Assembly: GCA_029532415.1 (NCBI GenBank) | Contig: JAQOTA010000053.1 | Span: forward strand, 6,138,001-6,202,000 | Length of the DNA stretch: 64,000 nt | Reading direction: 5' to 3' | Source of the DNA: Marasmius tenuissimus | Taxonomy: Eukaryota > Basidiomycota > Agaricomycetes > Agaricales > Marasmiaceae | In this document: positions 25,318 through 37,637 of the stretch, piece by piece | Numbering within the stretch: position 1 is the first letter of the stretch | Layout: each line of letters starts with the position of its first letter | Notes under the pieces: generated by a model | Database searches by the model: none | Told to the model about the DNA's origin: nothing | The model's input: only the letters and a program-made list of their open reading frames with translations | Program-made: the position numbers and the translations under genes

Positions 25318-26599
25318 ACAATCGTTGGAGGTCAGGATGTAGGTGAGTCGCTCTTGGGTATTTGACAATCCATGGTGAGGTTGGCTCAACGTAGTTATTA
25401 ACAGTTGGAGGTGTGACACCCAGGCCGTAACGAAACCGTTTACCTCCCTACGCATATGTTTCAAAGGAACTCAAAGTAGCACAATCCGAGAAGGGTCCAA
25501 GGGAGAGTATATGGACTGTGCGGGCACAGAAGGAAGAGTGTAATATTGGTTTATTCGCCGTTCCAAATATATTTATAATTTCTGGAAGAAGACTCCTGCT
25601 ACTGACGAGGTACTTGGTTACTTAAAAGTCGAGACTCCGAAGGGACATGAACGGTGAGGATTCTAACACGACGGAACCTCAATTGAGTAAGTACAACAGC
25701 TTTGTACCAGCAATTCGCGTCCGAGTGGGCAAATGTACTCTGAAGTTGCGACTAACTAATCCACCCCGGGCAGTCGGACGACTCACAGCGTGACGTTGAT
25801 CTAAGAGTCTCTCATATCTATCACTTTCAGCACCCAAAAATCCGCGATACCCAACCCACCGATCCGTATCACTGCGAGTTCACGTCCACATCCGCGACGG
25901 TATTTTACGTCTCAGAGATAAATGCAACGAAAATGCACGAGTCTGCCTGTGGCCGCTCCGCCGCTGACCTTCCACATGCTTTTGATTCCAAGGGTGTTAC
26001 AAGCCATACAGAAATCTTGAAGGGACGGCCCAGGAATCCTATCTCGGGTCAAGACAGCGGAAATGCAACTATTGTCGACTGTCCGCTGTTGGCTCGTTGT
26101 CGGTCCAGAATGATGCAAATATAAGCAAATGACGGGAAGAGATGAGCCGTCGACGAGTCTCAAGTCATGAAATTTGATAGGTAACCGAGAAAATCAGAAG
26201 TAATTGGGGTGATACGACATAATGATAGTTACAGTACGTCTCGTAGTGAAGAGTGGCGCTTCATGATATAACTACACCCGCGAATAAGGCCGGATTATCT
26301 TCCTCAAAATCGACCAGGGACGAACCAGAGCGGTCGATACAATGAGCGAGGTCTGATGGTACGCCAGTGACGAGCAATATGAAAAGCTAGAAGTATAGTG
26401 AGAAACGAGACCGAGATGCATATACTAGGTGATAGGGAAGCACATACGTCCTGATCTCCAAGGTATCCCCTGCTGTGTAGAGATCCCATCTAGTGTAACG
26501 AGCCCTTCAGTGCGACCTATGCACTCCACGAATTTGAGAAAGGCTTGTATTGCGGGTAGACCAGGGACAACGGCTGAATTTCTCCAGACAAGACGCCCT
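25318..26599. other. Intergenic, nothing recognised
   Basis: Downstream of the DUF6535 gene. No gene, RNA or transposon end seen. An open frame on the minus strand at 26425-26775 reads smoothly for about 100 codons but has no family I recognise, and its 5' part falls in repeat block Y. Confidence 0.45.
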
Positions 26600-29100
26600 C
26601 GAGAGATTAGCATAAATGAGTTGGCTTTTCGCAGAGCCATCGATGATTCCGTGAGGCTGAGATTCAGAAGGTTATAGGTGTGAGATAATTCCTGATAAAT
26701 ATCGAAGTGACAGTGACCGTACTGTTCCGGTGTGGCAGAGGCAGGCGGCGACAGGCTGAGGCATTTCCCGCTCAATCACTTCAACGCGACATAGGTCTAG
26801 TGAGAGATCGGCAATTGTGGATGGTGTATTGAAGGTTCGGAGGGTTGGTGCCGGTATGCCTTGGCTGGCCAAAACCAGCGGCGATGAAGCCATCATAGGA
26901 TTGGGGGGGTCGTCTCAGCGTCGTTGTCGCTGATCTTCCTGGTTGGATATTCGGCGTCTTGCAAGTTGCGACGAGATGTTATGAGTACGGATCTGTCCAA
27001 TCCGAGAGGGAATGGAGGGAAGGTGCCGATCCATCAGATCCGAAAAGGGATCGAGGGAGGGTGTTGACGCTCACAAGGAGTTTTTGAGGAATACTCTGTT
27101 CACATCTATGCCCTCGACATTCCCTGCCATGCCAGCTAGTAGTATTGAGAGACATCGGGGGGTTGTAGTTGAGTGCACAGATGCCTGCTGGGACTTTGTG
27201 CTTGCATTGTACCGCCCACCAGCAGTCACCGTAGGGTTTCGAACGAGGAACGTGGTCGCTAGTTGATAGGTTGGCTAAAGACGACGGAAAAGGATGTAAG
27301 CACGTTAGGAGAGAATAAGGCAAGGAGGAAGCGCACCCATTGTCCTTCATCCAAACATCCGCTTGAAGCTCAGCCTAAGCTAAAACGACCTAAGCCCAAA
27401 ATTCTGCAAACGAGTTTGAGCGGATTGACGAACCCGCAGTGACATCAAGGGGTCGAATTCCTACTTCGTTGATGTCTGCCATGTATTTTGAGGATCGCCG
27501 CCGGTTGCTTTTGTCTTCGGAGGATTTCTTCAGAGCTGAGCTCGTCGTGGTTGACGATGACGAAGAGTGACGAACGCTGTAACACTTGTCACTTCAACAA
27601 GTGACTAAGGCGTGATCGATTGATCCTTTTCTCTTCCTTCTACCGCATTGGCAAGTCGAATCGACGTTTGGCTTTCGCGTCTTTCTGTTTCTGGTTGGGA
27701 CTCTTCAAATTTAATGTCTCATGGCCTCGGGGACAGGTCTGACTCACCTCTGGCCAAGTGCCTGATGAGCTTCAGCTGGAAGCTCACGGCATCGACTCGG
27801 TCACTAGACCACCTCAAAAATCGACATTTCGAACAGCGAGTTAATTAATCGCACCAGACAACGGCCTGCTCCACTGACCCACAAGCCTCGACTCTCTGGC
27901 CTTACCCCCGTAAATTCTGCCACCATATCTTTTCGACCTCTTATTGTGCTAGGTATTTTTTGGTAGGCGGATTTGGTGCGCTGAGGGGTATTAGTATACA
28001 CGGTGAGTGTCGTTCTTTGTCTTTTTCGTTGTCATTTTTGTCGAGATGATACGCTTTTTAGGTTCTCGAAAACGATTTGCTGACTGTATTCCATTTCTGT
28101 TACATTACACAGGGCCTTAAACGATCCCATCCAGAAACGTCTCGTACAGAAGCACAGAAGCGCTCGACAGAGTAAGTTGGCATTGTTTTCAAGGACAAAA
28201 ATCTCGCTAATGTGCAGAAAGACTAGAGGTGAGCCCCGCAATGGTTGATTTCATTTGCTTGAGTATGAGGCAATCCGTTTTGTGTAGGGCGAGGGCTTTC
28301 ACACTGAAACAGCCTTTCGAGAGTGACTACTGTCCAGCGTCTCGTTCCTGTTAACCGAAGATTTTCCTATTCTTGTAGACCTACAAGCATGCGAAGGGTC
28401 GATAGGAGGGAAAATATAGTCAAATTCGTCCAGGGAGATCGTCCAATGTGAGTCTTATCACTTTAGTTACGCTCTCATTTACGCTTTCTCGAGCCCATAG
28501 ACCCTTCAGACGTTTGGGCACCAACGCTTCGCGGTGAAAGTCTCGTAAACATTTGATTAAGATGGCCGTTGCCGTGCTCTCAAGGCGTACACTTTTGAGG
28601 AATGGTGCCCTAGTATTTCCCTTGAATGCTTGAGTCAATGATGATTGGGCTCGTGGCGAACGCGAATAGATTTTATGCTTCTCGTTCCGGATGTTCATGT
28701 ACATTTCGAGTACCTCCCAGGTTCTCGCTACATATTCTCCCGCGGGAATCGTAGTACAAGATCAAATAAGGGCTCTACAGTGGCTGGAGTGACAGTCTGG
28801 CTAAAGATTGCTTGAGAGTGAATGGTCACGTTTGTCGTTCATCGGTGCTTCGACGTGCATGGTTACTATCCTTCACCATCCATCATGCATCAGGCATTGT
28901 ACTGACCCGTATCTGACGGCAACCGATGGCTTATGGCAGGAGCGACCCCTCGCTAACCGTCAGATGGATACGCATAGAGAGTGTCGTACGGGCTCAATGG
29001 GCTACAAAGCAAAATTCAAGAATTCAACAACTTGTCTTCCGAAGAATCGCCCCGAGAACACTACGAAGAGAAATCAGTGCAACAGGCACTGATTTAAGAG
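26600..29100. repeat. Degenerate repeat block Y
   Basis: Collinear with parts of blocks X and Z. Bases 27400-27640 match 35090-35320 almost word for word (CTGCAAACGAGTTTGAGCG, GAACTCCTACTTCGTTGATG-like, GATCGCCGCCGGTTGCTTTT). Bases 28870-28940 match about 36150-36200 (GTACTGACCCGTATCTGAC). Minus-strand translation near 27550 gives FVIVNHDELSSEEIL, the peptide also encoded in X and Z. No intact gene. Confidence 0.6.
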
Positions 29101-30359
29101 AGTATGTGAACCTTCAATTATCTTCTTTTTCTCAATGTTCATGCTTATATTCATCATCTTTCTTCAATCACTACCGCTCAACGGATCAACTGGTTGTGGG
29201 CGAGTATTCGAAAATTTCGACTGGGAGTGACCCGGGTGGTCATTGGTAGTAAGAAGTGATTGTGAGTAACAGATTTTTGTCGTCGTTGCAATATCGCTAA
29301 CAATGGTTCTTGATGTTTGCAGCCAGACGGCGTCTACATGGCGGGGATAGAGGGAAATTCTGAGGACGTTACGCAGCCGCAACACACTTCCATGGCCGAG
29401 CTTACTATGTAGGCTTCACTAAATACTACAGTTGGTTAGCCAATCGATATCCTGGCTTCTCAGGTTGAGCTGTGCGTGTCGCCTGGCACAGCTCACTATG
29501 TTGACTCATCGGAGTTGGACACAAGGTTCAGTTATCTTTTAGTGAGTGCCACTGTTCGCTTTGATACTGCCTTGTGGCTGGATCGGATCCGGGATCCATG
29601 CCATGTTCTCTTTTCGCCGTCGCTCCCAATTGTGTGCTGCCTCGTCTGATTGAGCTTTGTTCAAGTCTCGGGACAATGCTTCACTATACTTGTCGACCTA
29701 AATGGCCCGCAAAGTACGCTCTAATCTGTTCTTTTGGTTACGACTGAGTCTATCCCCTCTCGATTTGGGTATCTTAGACGCTATACTAAACCTTACCCCG
29801 AGTCGTATAACGGAACCGTAAGAACATCAGGTCAGTGCACGGGTACGGGTTCATAAACGGGAAACCGCATTTGAGCTCTAGCATTGCCATCGCCTCCGCG
29901 TTTGCTCGGTAAAATGGATGTCATCGTGGACGGACGCATGATCCTCACAGAGCTTAACTGAGCATTCACCACGCCACCCGAAACGACGACGGGATCAAAT
30001 AACCCCAATTGACACAGCGGTTAAACACTCGATCTAATCGGGGAGTGCAAAACCATGCCACCGTCAGGGCATAAGCAACGGTGGTTGCAGAACGTGTCGA
30101 GGCTCCTGGAACCAGATACACTCCCGCCCGAGTCGGTCATATCTTCCGGAAAACTCTGACTATGTACTGAATGACTTGAGCGTGAAGGTGCGTGGTAGAG
30201 ACCTTCTGTGCCGTTATTTCTCGCTGAATCGTTCTTTGGATAAGGATTAGGTCAGGCATCTCTCAAGTAATGCATGAGGAGCCGAAAGCTGAAAACCAAA
30301 CCAGCGCTCGTATCGACTGCGCGTTACCTGTTATGAGGCCTCATTAATGATACTTCTGG
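29101..30359. other. Intergenic, nothing recognised
   Basis: No open frame with a recognisable product and no clear repeat structure. Confidence 0.45.
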
Positions 30360-30625
30360 TACAGTTTCACGGGATTGCCCACTGAGTTGCTAACGACAGT
30401 CCCAGAGTCAAGTAGCATCGACGGAGGGAAATCTGATCAACAATCACCAAACCTCAGACACCATACAATCAATATAATAACGCTGGTACAGCTTCATTCA
30501 ATTGTTTACTGAGTGGCTACTGACAATCACAGAGTTGAACAGCAGAAACAGAAGAAATTGCTGTAACGATCACCAAACTCCGAACACCACTCAAATTCAC
30601 AATATAACAGTCAACTCTTGTGGTC
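30360..30625. repeat. Imperfect tandem duplication downstream of the O-methyltransferase
   Basis: Two related units of about 120 bp, at about 30358-30470 and 30483-30600. Each begins with TGGTACAG.TTCA and contains ACTGAGT.GCTA and AATCACCAAAC or GATCACCAAAC. One unit is also found inverted at about 1560-1770 next to O-methyltransferase copy 1. Confidence 0.6.
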
Positions 30626-30753
30626 CCTGGCTCGGCGTTTCTACCGATAGGACTAGAGTGTGTCAGGCATACACGACTTCTGTGATCGATGACCATCCCC
30701 TGCAAATGTGAAGCAGCATTAGCCCAGGACGCACTCAACATCGAGTCTTTGAG

Positions 30754-32480
30754 TCACCTGGTCGGATTCACTTTCTTGATCTTCAACCCACTCAACTCCA
30801 CCATCTCCTTCATTTGTGGATAAGTCCTCTCGAAGGCTATGTACGTCCTCTCACGTCAGTACCTGCAGGAGTCCATGCCACAAACACCAAATACTCACAG
30901 TTACGAGATCCAGTCAGGCCGACGTTTTGTTGATGTTGTACCCTACTCGCCTCCCCGAAGTCAGACGGTATCAGCGGGGGCGGTGACACAGGGGTGTATA
31001 AAGTGCTATCGGTCCGAGAAGAAAGAGACTGCGATAAAGGTGGTCCAGATTTCGCGAGAACTCCGTCTTGGATGATGGTGTTGATAATGAGAATAGAGCT
31101 CTGGAAAGGCCTGATCAGCGCTACTCAAGAATCAACCCGTACTATTACGCACGTCTTTGTTCAAAGCATCTCTTATGTTCCCCAATATAACAGCTCCCTG
31201 TTCGGTACTCCAGTCATGCAAGACTACAAACTCTTTCAGAACCAATAGTCATCGATCAAACGAGATTGCATACCTCGCTGTAGTACAAACACGTACTTTC
31301 CGCGGCGCTTTTGAGGCTCGAAGAAATTGTGTGCCTCAAATGTCACCTTGTCGGAAAGACCTTTCGAAGCTATGTAGCTTTCGGCAGCAGGTCGAGTTTC
31401 CGGGAGGTCCTGAACAATGAACTGCTTGATTTCGGGATATTTGGCAGCCAATGAACAACACAAGGTTCCTTGTCCCCCGCCGACATCGACGATGGCCTCC
31501 TTTCCTTCCGCAATCTCCACCCAGGGGAAGTCAGCTACAACACCAGGATCCGATGTTGGACCCAAAGCACCCATCCTGGTCATAGGAAGTTAGCTCACAT
31601 TGAAACTCAGCAACAAAGGACAGTACCCACGCTAATGCGAAGCCGGTAGCTTCCTCCGGATTTGTGGTGAGCCAACTAACCTCACCGGTGAGCGGGAGAT
31701 CGGTTTTATAGTACAATTGGAATGCCGTCTTTAACGGGCTATCGCTCTTGCGCCACTCGGGATCGGGATGTGCAAGCATCTCGGGTAAGTAGACGGAAGT
31801 CTTGTGAAACCGTTCGTTCCTAATGGCGGTTAGGGAATCGGAAAACTATACGTACATAGAACTGTCCTTACAGGTAAGTTGAAAGGTGACGACCTGGTTG
31901 GTCCCGCTTGATGAGATTACTAGTTCTGTTGTTGGCAAAGTATCCCGGTTTCGTCTCCCGAAACCATCCTTGGGTGATGAGGAGTCTTAAGACACGTTCT
32001 GGACGGACAGTCAAAATTGCACAGAGATGAACTACTTGCAACACACCAATCTTGAGCCCATCGACGCCCGTCTTGTCCTCAATGTCTTTGACGTTCAAGC
32101 CTTCGTCCGAGTCGCCCAGCACACTGGCCAAACCAATCTCGGCAGCCAGACGGACGCTTGCCACCTCCATACTTGCCCAACTCATTGCAAGTACAGTGTC
32201 GTGGGGGTTCTGAACAAGTGTCTTGATCAGACCCTAGCCAGATGATGTGAGCTCGATGAGATAGACTTCGCTCTACAAGGTCCCTTACCAAACTTGCCAA
32301 GGCCGTTCTTTGTGCTTCATACATCGCCGGGGTCGGGAGGTAGGCAGCATCGTCTGTAGGATGAGGTTTCGAGGTGTTGAGGGATGGCTCAGGAATATTC
32401 TGGGCCGCTAATTCAGCCTTGTATACGTCGATGGCTTCATTGAGAGTCTGCTGAAGTGAGGTCAATTCCGAGAGAGACAT
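30754..32480 (-). CDS. Class I SAM-dependent O-methyltransferase (plant/fungal caffeate/sterigmatocystin type), 8 exons
   Basis: Predicted 450-aa enzyme that transfers a methyl group from S-adenosylmethionine to a hydroxyl of an unknown small molecule, probably in secondary metabolism and probably cytosolic. Exons are 32480-32289, 32233-32047, 31998-31872, 31819-31631, 31575-31274, 31223-31153, 31100-30899 and 30836-30754. All introns are GT-AG, and the exons sum to 1353 nt and close in frame. The N-terminal half is a winged-helix dimerisation region (VLRLLITQGWFRETKPGYF). The Rossmann domain has motif I VDVGGGQG near residues 259-266 and the catalytic-type motif LHDWS near 334-338. Conservation of every intron in copy 1 supports the model. 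The second intron is 48 nt, divisible by three, so retention would not break the frame. There is no adjacent intact biosynthetic gene, so the substrate is unknown. Confidence 0.82.
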
Positions 32481-32584
32481 GGTGATTACTCTTTCTTGAA
32501 TGTTTAACGGCCTTTATACCTTCATGTATTCTAAATATGTTTTGTTGAGCGTCTAATCACGCCATATTCTTGTACCGACTTGCG

Positions 32585-32668
32585 TGAACCGTGAGATCTA
32601 GACCAGCTGGAGCCCTACAGGGGCAAAACCTACCAACTGAGCTATATCAGGGCAAGCTCTGCTGTTTG
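32585..32668 (-). other. tRNA-like sequence with a perfect A box
   Basis: On the minus strand, TATAGCTCAGTTGGTAGG is an excellent polymerase III A box. It is followed by a possible anticodon-like stem GCCC..GGGC, and CGGTTCACGCAAG stands at B-box distance. The D-stem partner is wrong and the acceptor ends do not pair, so this is a tRNA pseudogene or the head of a tRNA-derived SINE rather than a working tRNA. Confidence 0.4.
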
Positions 32669-32999
32669 ACGGGAACAAAAGGTTATCCCGAGTCTCCACA
32701 ATCGCGATTAATGAATTCTAGCCTCAGTGGGCTGCACAGTCCTGTACGCCACCTGGTGTCTTTTCCAGCGTCCCTTGCTCCCGGGAGACGCATAACGACG
32801 AGATTGAATCAGACATAGTGCATTTCACGGAATATGGTGCCGCACCGAGTTCTATCTGGTATCTCAAGCTTCAAACTAGCTATGACGCGAACACAACGAC
32901 AGCTGAGCATGACGAGTGGAATTTAGTGGGATAATTGAAGTTTACGCAAAGTTCCCGATGCCGTTCACTGCGACCTGTCAGAGACTCGGGGTTTTGAGC
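32669..32999. other. Intergenic, nothing recognised
   Basis: Between the tRNA-like sequence and repeat block Z. Nothing recognisable. Confidence 0.4.
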
Positions 33000-35900
33000 T
33001 CTGCCTTATCTATTGGTCATTATTGATGCGCCAGCATAAGCCACCGGCCAACTTCAACTAAGTCCGCCAACCCGAAGACTGATACTCAAGGGTTAAGATT
33101 GAAGATGACAGGAACGGCTGTCCAAGAAGCTCAGAAATAGTTGGACCCAGCTAGTCCTTTTCCCGAAGCCGCCGCGACGGCCTTGTAGATACCTGCCGGG
33201 GATGAAGGTCATCCTTCTGTCATCTGGGTGAAGTACTCCGCAGTATGTCTTATTTTCTTGAACATACCCCTCGTCGATCATTGGTTCATTGTATCATTCA
33301 CTGAGCTCGTGAACAATTCTTTAGCAGGTTCATGCTATACAAATCTACCCGCAAAATGCTGGATGGAGCCTAATCTCGTGTAACCAGACTGACGATACAC
33401 GCTGACAATAGCAAGCGATGTGCGTATATGTGATGGAGCCTCTCCCTCTCGCAGCTCAAATGCATTGGTACCCCGAGTAAAAACCAAGGGGAGACCCTTA
33501 CGCCCTTGCGACTAGGCCGAATATGGGATTGAGCGGAGGTCGATGTGAGCCGTAGAGATTCGAGCAAGATTTGAGTTTAAAGGGATGATCTAGTACTCAT
33601 TCACGTTGCCCAGAAGTCCTGACTGATCACCTTCTTTGTTTCCACCATGACTGTAACTCCGGTAGCTGTTTCTCTAAACTCGTTGGATGTGCTCGCTGTA
33701 CAAAGTCATTTCCCACCGGACCATCGTTTCGTCACTTTTCGCTCAATCTGAAACGGCCGCGAGCCCTTTGTTGTGAGTTGAGTTCATACCTGTTTTTTAA
33801 GCCCGTAGATCATATTTACCTCAGAACGGCACGGATAGTAGATTTACGGATACTAACGTGGGGGGTGCAAGGGTCTAATCATAACGAGTCTGAGCTTGCG
33901 TAACGCCTACAAGGTAACGGGCAAACTAGGTTTAGAGAAACTTCGGATTACTGGCTATAACGGTGTGTATTGTACTCGAGAGAGGATATGAGCTATTCGT
34001 GATGTGGCTAAATGCGACGATCCGACCTTTTTTGTGGTATGGACTCACACTACCGACAGTCCCGCCTCTCAAATACTACGCAAACCCATCCAAATGAATA
34101 GGCTGAGGGAAGGAGGCTTGGTGGTACCAGGCCAAGCAACGCTGTGTGAACTAAGAGCACAGTAATGCATTAGGCCGAGGTGCATAATATAAGTAGTCGA
34201 ATGGGCCATTTATTTCTATTGAAACCTACCATCCAAGCACCGAGACCCAATCGCTACTTTCATCGAAGGCAATCCTTGAGCCGCCTTGCACAGCGTAGCG
34301 AGCTGCATATATTTGTAATCAGGAATGGCTGCACAAAACTGAGGAGTCGACCAATCAGCCCCGAGCGAGCTGGGCCCTCGCAAGGCCGGCAAAACCCGGG
34401 TAGAGCTAAGCTCGAGAGCATTGGACGTTGGATGATAGGTATCGAAAGGAAAGTAGCAGTATGGTTCCCGTGCGGCAAGGGCAGCTAGGAAGGAACGTAT
34501 ATTCTGATGATCGCAAATAATGCCGCGGAATGTCTGATGCGACTTTGCTGGCTGAGACTAACGGGGAGGTCACCGTCAAGGGATCAAAGACGTCGATTCG
34601 TGTCGCTGTTCTTGGTTTGAGATTTGGATTGTTGCCACGACATCTAGCGTCTGAAAACAAGATCTGACCGTCAGTTCAGCAAGATATTGAAGGATGGTCC
34701 TAGTGCACACCAGGGATCCTATCCAATGCGCTGATCTATGTCAGCGTCTTCCGCCGCACCAAATGGTAGGCATATGAACACGTCTTGAAGTCGAAATCTT
34801 GGCCCTGAGCGTGTTCGGGGGGGATCTAGTTTGGAAGCATAAATGTTCGTCGGGATTTCGTGCTCTCTTGTGGATCGTTCATGAGTTCGTCGTTGTCGCG
34901 TCGACGACCTCCTGGAGAGTCTTGAACAAGACAGGCGAGGGTGATTATGGATCTGCTGGGGAAAAGTGGTAGATATCGGACCCATTAAGGTCTAGCAAAA
35001 CAAAGAAGAGGCGTACCGTTGTTCTTCATACAGACACAAAGGTCGAGCAGCTAAAACGACCCAACAACATCTCAGTCTCAGCTCGAAGATTCTGCAAACG
35101 AGTTTGAGCGATTTGACGAGCCCGCAGTGATATCAAGAGATCGAACTCCTACTTCGTTGATGCTTACCATGTATTTGAGGATCGCCGCCGGTTGCTTTTG
35201 TCTTCGGAGGATTTCTTCAGAGCCGAGCTCGTCGTGGTTGACGATGAGGAAGAGTGACGAACGCTGTCACACTTGTCACTTCCACAAGTGACTAGGGCGT
35301 GCGCGTGATCGATTGATCCCTTTCTCTTCCTCCTACCATGCAATGGCCAGTCAAGTCAACGTTCGGCTAGTCGAACTCCCGACGAGCTCACGGCAACGAC
35401 TCGGCCACCTCATTTATCGACATTTTCAACAGCGAGTTCGGCACTACCGGCAACAACCTATTCCACTAAGCCCCAGCTTTCCCCTCAACATTCGTCGCCG
35501 TATCTCCCTCGACCCCATTATTGTGTCGGGTATCCTTTGGTGGATATGGTGGGGTGAATGGTACCTATTCACACGGTGAGTGTTGCTCCTTCGTGTTTCA
35601 CTTTGAGATTCTCGAGATTCTATGCTTTTTGTTCTCACAATGATTTACTGGCTGCCTTCTATTCCTTGCACATCAAACAGGGCCTCAAACAAATTGCAAC
35701 AACTGTGGTCTGGAACGATCAAAGGAGGGAGATAGTAGTGAAATTTGTCCAGAGAGAGCATTCATAGTGGGTCTTAACACTTCAATAATACTTCTATTCT
35801 GACTTTCCCAAGCCCATAAACCCTTCAGACGTGACGTTTAAACACTAACACTTCGCGGCGAGCATCTCGTGGACATATGATCGAGAGGACCTTCATTGTG

Positions 35901-36280
35901 CTCCCAAGGTGACGATGATTGGGCTCGAGGTGTAGGAGAGTAAGTTGCTACTCTGTCCGAGGGTTTTTTCAAGTTTCGAGTACTCTCCCGGGCTCTCGCT
36001 ACATATTTGCCAGCGGAAATCGGTACAAGGAGAAAATAAGGGCTCAACAGGGACTAGAGTCTGGCTAAAGCTGGTTTGGGGGATGGATGGTCTGCTTTTT
36101 TTTACGATGGCGCTTTGATATGGTTCGTATCCCTTATCATTCATCAGATGTCGTACTGACCCGTATCTGACAGTAATCGATAGCATATAGGAGCAACCCT
36201 CGTTACACATCGGATACACATAGAGAGATAGATAGATACACAGCACGGTCCTACTAAGAACTGCTGGGGTGAGGATACCG
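33000..36280. repeat. Degenerate repeat block Z
   Basis: The best-preserved continuous copy of the block family shared with X, Y and W. It matters as a reference because the points where elements C and D inserted into block W are uninterrupted here: near 33922 (..CAAACTAGGTTTAG..) and near 34027 (..CCGACCTTTTTTGTGG..). Minus-strand translation near 35240 again gives a VNHDEL peptide. No intact gene. Confidence 0.65.
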
Positions 36281-36281
36281 T

Positions 36282-37166
36282 ACAAACGAGATTACATACC
36301 TTGCTGTAGTACAAACACGTAGTTTCTACGACGCTATTGAGGTTTGAAGGAATTCTGTGTCTTAAATATCACTTAGTTGGAAAGACCTTTCAAAGCTATA
36401 TAGCTTTCGGCGGCAGGTTGAGTCACGGGAAGGTCCTGAACGATGAACTACTTGATTTCGGGATACTTGGCCACCGGCGAAGAACACAAGGCTCCTTGTC
36501 CCCACCGATGTCGACGATGGCGTCCTTTCCTTCTGCAATCTCCGCCCAGGGGAAGTCGGCTACAACACCGAGGTCCGTTATTGATCTCGCTTGATGAGAT
36601 TACTAGTTCTGTTGTTGGCAAAGTATCCCGGCTTCGTCTCTCGGAACCATCCTTGGGCGATGAGGAGTCTCAAGACACGTTCTGGATAGACTGTCAAAAC
36701 ATCTTGCAGAAATGGGCAACTTGAGACATAGCAATCTTGAATTCGTCGACACTTGGCTTGTCCTCAATGTCTTTGGCGCTCAACCCTTCTTCCAACTCGC
36801 CCACACTGGCCAAACCAATCTCGGCAGCCAGACGGATGCTTGCCACCTCCATACTTGCCCAACTCATTGCAAGTACAGTGTTGTGGGGGTTAAAAAATGT
36901 CTTGATCAGACCCTAGCCAGATGATATTGACTTGGTGAGATTGGCTTCGGTCTCAAGAAAACAAGGTCCCTCACCACGCTTGCCGAGGCCGTTTTTCGTG
37001 CTTCATACATCGCCGGGGTCGGGAGGTAGGCAGTATTGTCCGTAGGGTGAGGTTTCGAGGTGTTGAGGGATGGCTCGAGAATATTTCGGGCTGCTAATAC
37101 GACCTTGTATATGTCGATGGCTTCATTGAAAGTCTGCTGGAGTGAGGTCAAATCTGAGAGAGACAT
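36282..37166 (-). pseudogene. O-methyltransferase pseudogene, copy 3
   Basis: Starts with MSLSDLTSLQQTFNEAID, matching exon 1 of the intact gene at 30754-32480, and continues through the winged-helix region (LRLLIAQGWFRETKPGYFAN). It then jumps, near 36577, from the sequence before the third intron directly to the DPGVVADFPW region. All of exon 4 is lost by an internal deletion. The second intron's GT donor has become CT. The SAM motif region is mutated, with a stop and frame changes, and homology ends at the RGKYVF exon near 36282, where block Z begins. It cannot be functional. Confidence 0.85.
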
Positions 37167-37637
37167 GGTCATTGGTAACAACTCTTTCTTGAATTTTTGC
37201 TGGCCTTCTACCTCCATGTACTCCAAATATGTTTGTTAGCCATCCAAGCGTGCCACCATTACGTACCAACTCAGAAAACCATGATATCTCCTGTTTGATT
37301 GACTCTAGATCTGTTAGTGAGGCAGAGGCCACGGTTTGCTTTGATTTTGAGACGTCGTTCCGAAGGCGGTCCGTCCACATTTCCCTTAGCACGTCGATAC
37401 ATCTTGCGGTCACCTACATCCGTTGCGTGCACGATCCGGTACATATGGATCTCATGTGTTGCTTCGATGTGACATGTACATACTCGATGTACGAAGCTTG
37501 AGGCTCAACGGTCTAACAATCGCCCCAGATTGCCCCTCGCCCTTCCCCCCAAAAAACCCCTTTTCATGTCGTCAGATGCCTCTCACGCGAAGAGTAGGGC
37601 TTAATCAGTTTTGAAGTTTGAATCAATAATTACATCC
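37167..37637. other. Upstream region of O-methyltransferase copy 3
   Basis: Bases 37167-37260 are homologous to 32481-32590 upstream of the intact gene, so promoter DNA was duplicated too. A minus-strand open frame at 37413-37250 (containing TDLESIKQEISWFSEL, then a GTACGT donor-like site) reads like an exon fragment of an unknown gene. A C-rich run is at 37535-37560. Confidence 0.4.

Noticed and set aside
26425..26775. Minus-strand open frame of 116 codons
   Set aside because: It partly overlaps repeat block Y, has no recognisable family or splice context, and could be a repeat remnant; not called as a gene.
1..32480. Inverted O-methyltransferase copies as terminal inverted repeats of one 32-kb mobile element
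   Set aside because: The copies differ by several indels, one is cut by the window edge, and independent elements lie between; segmental duplication fits better.
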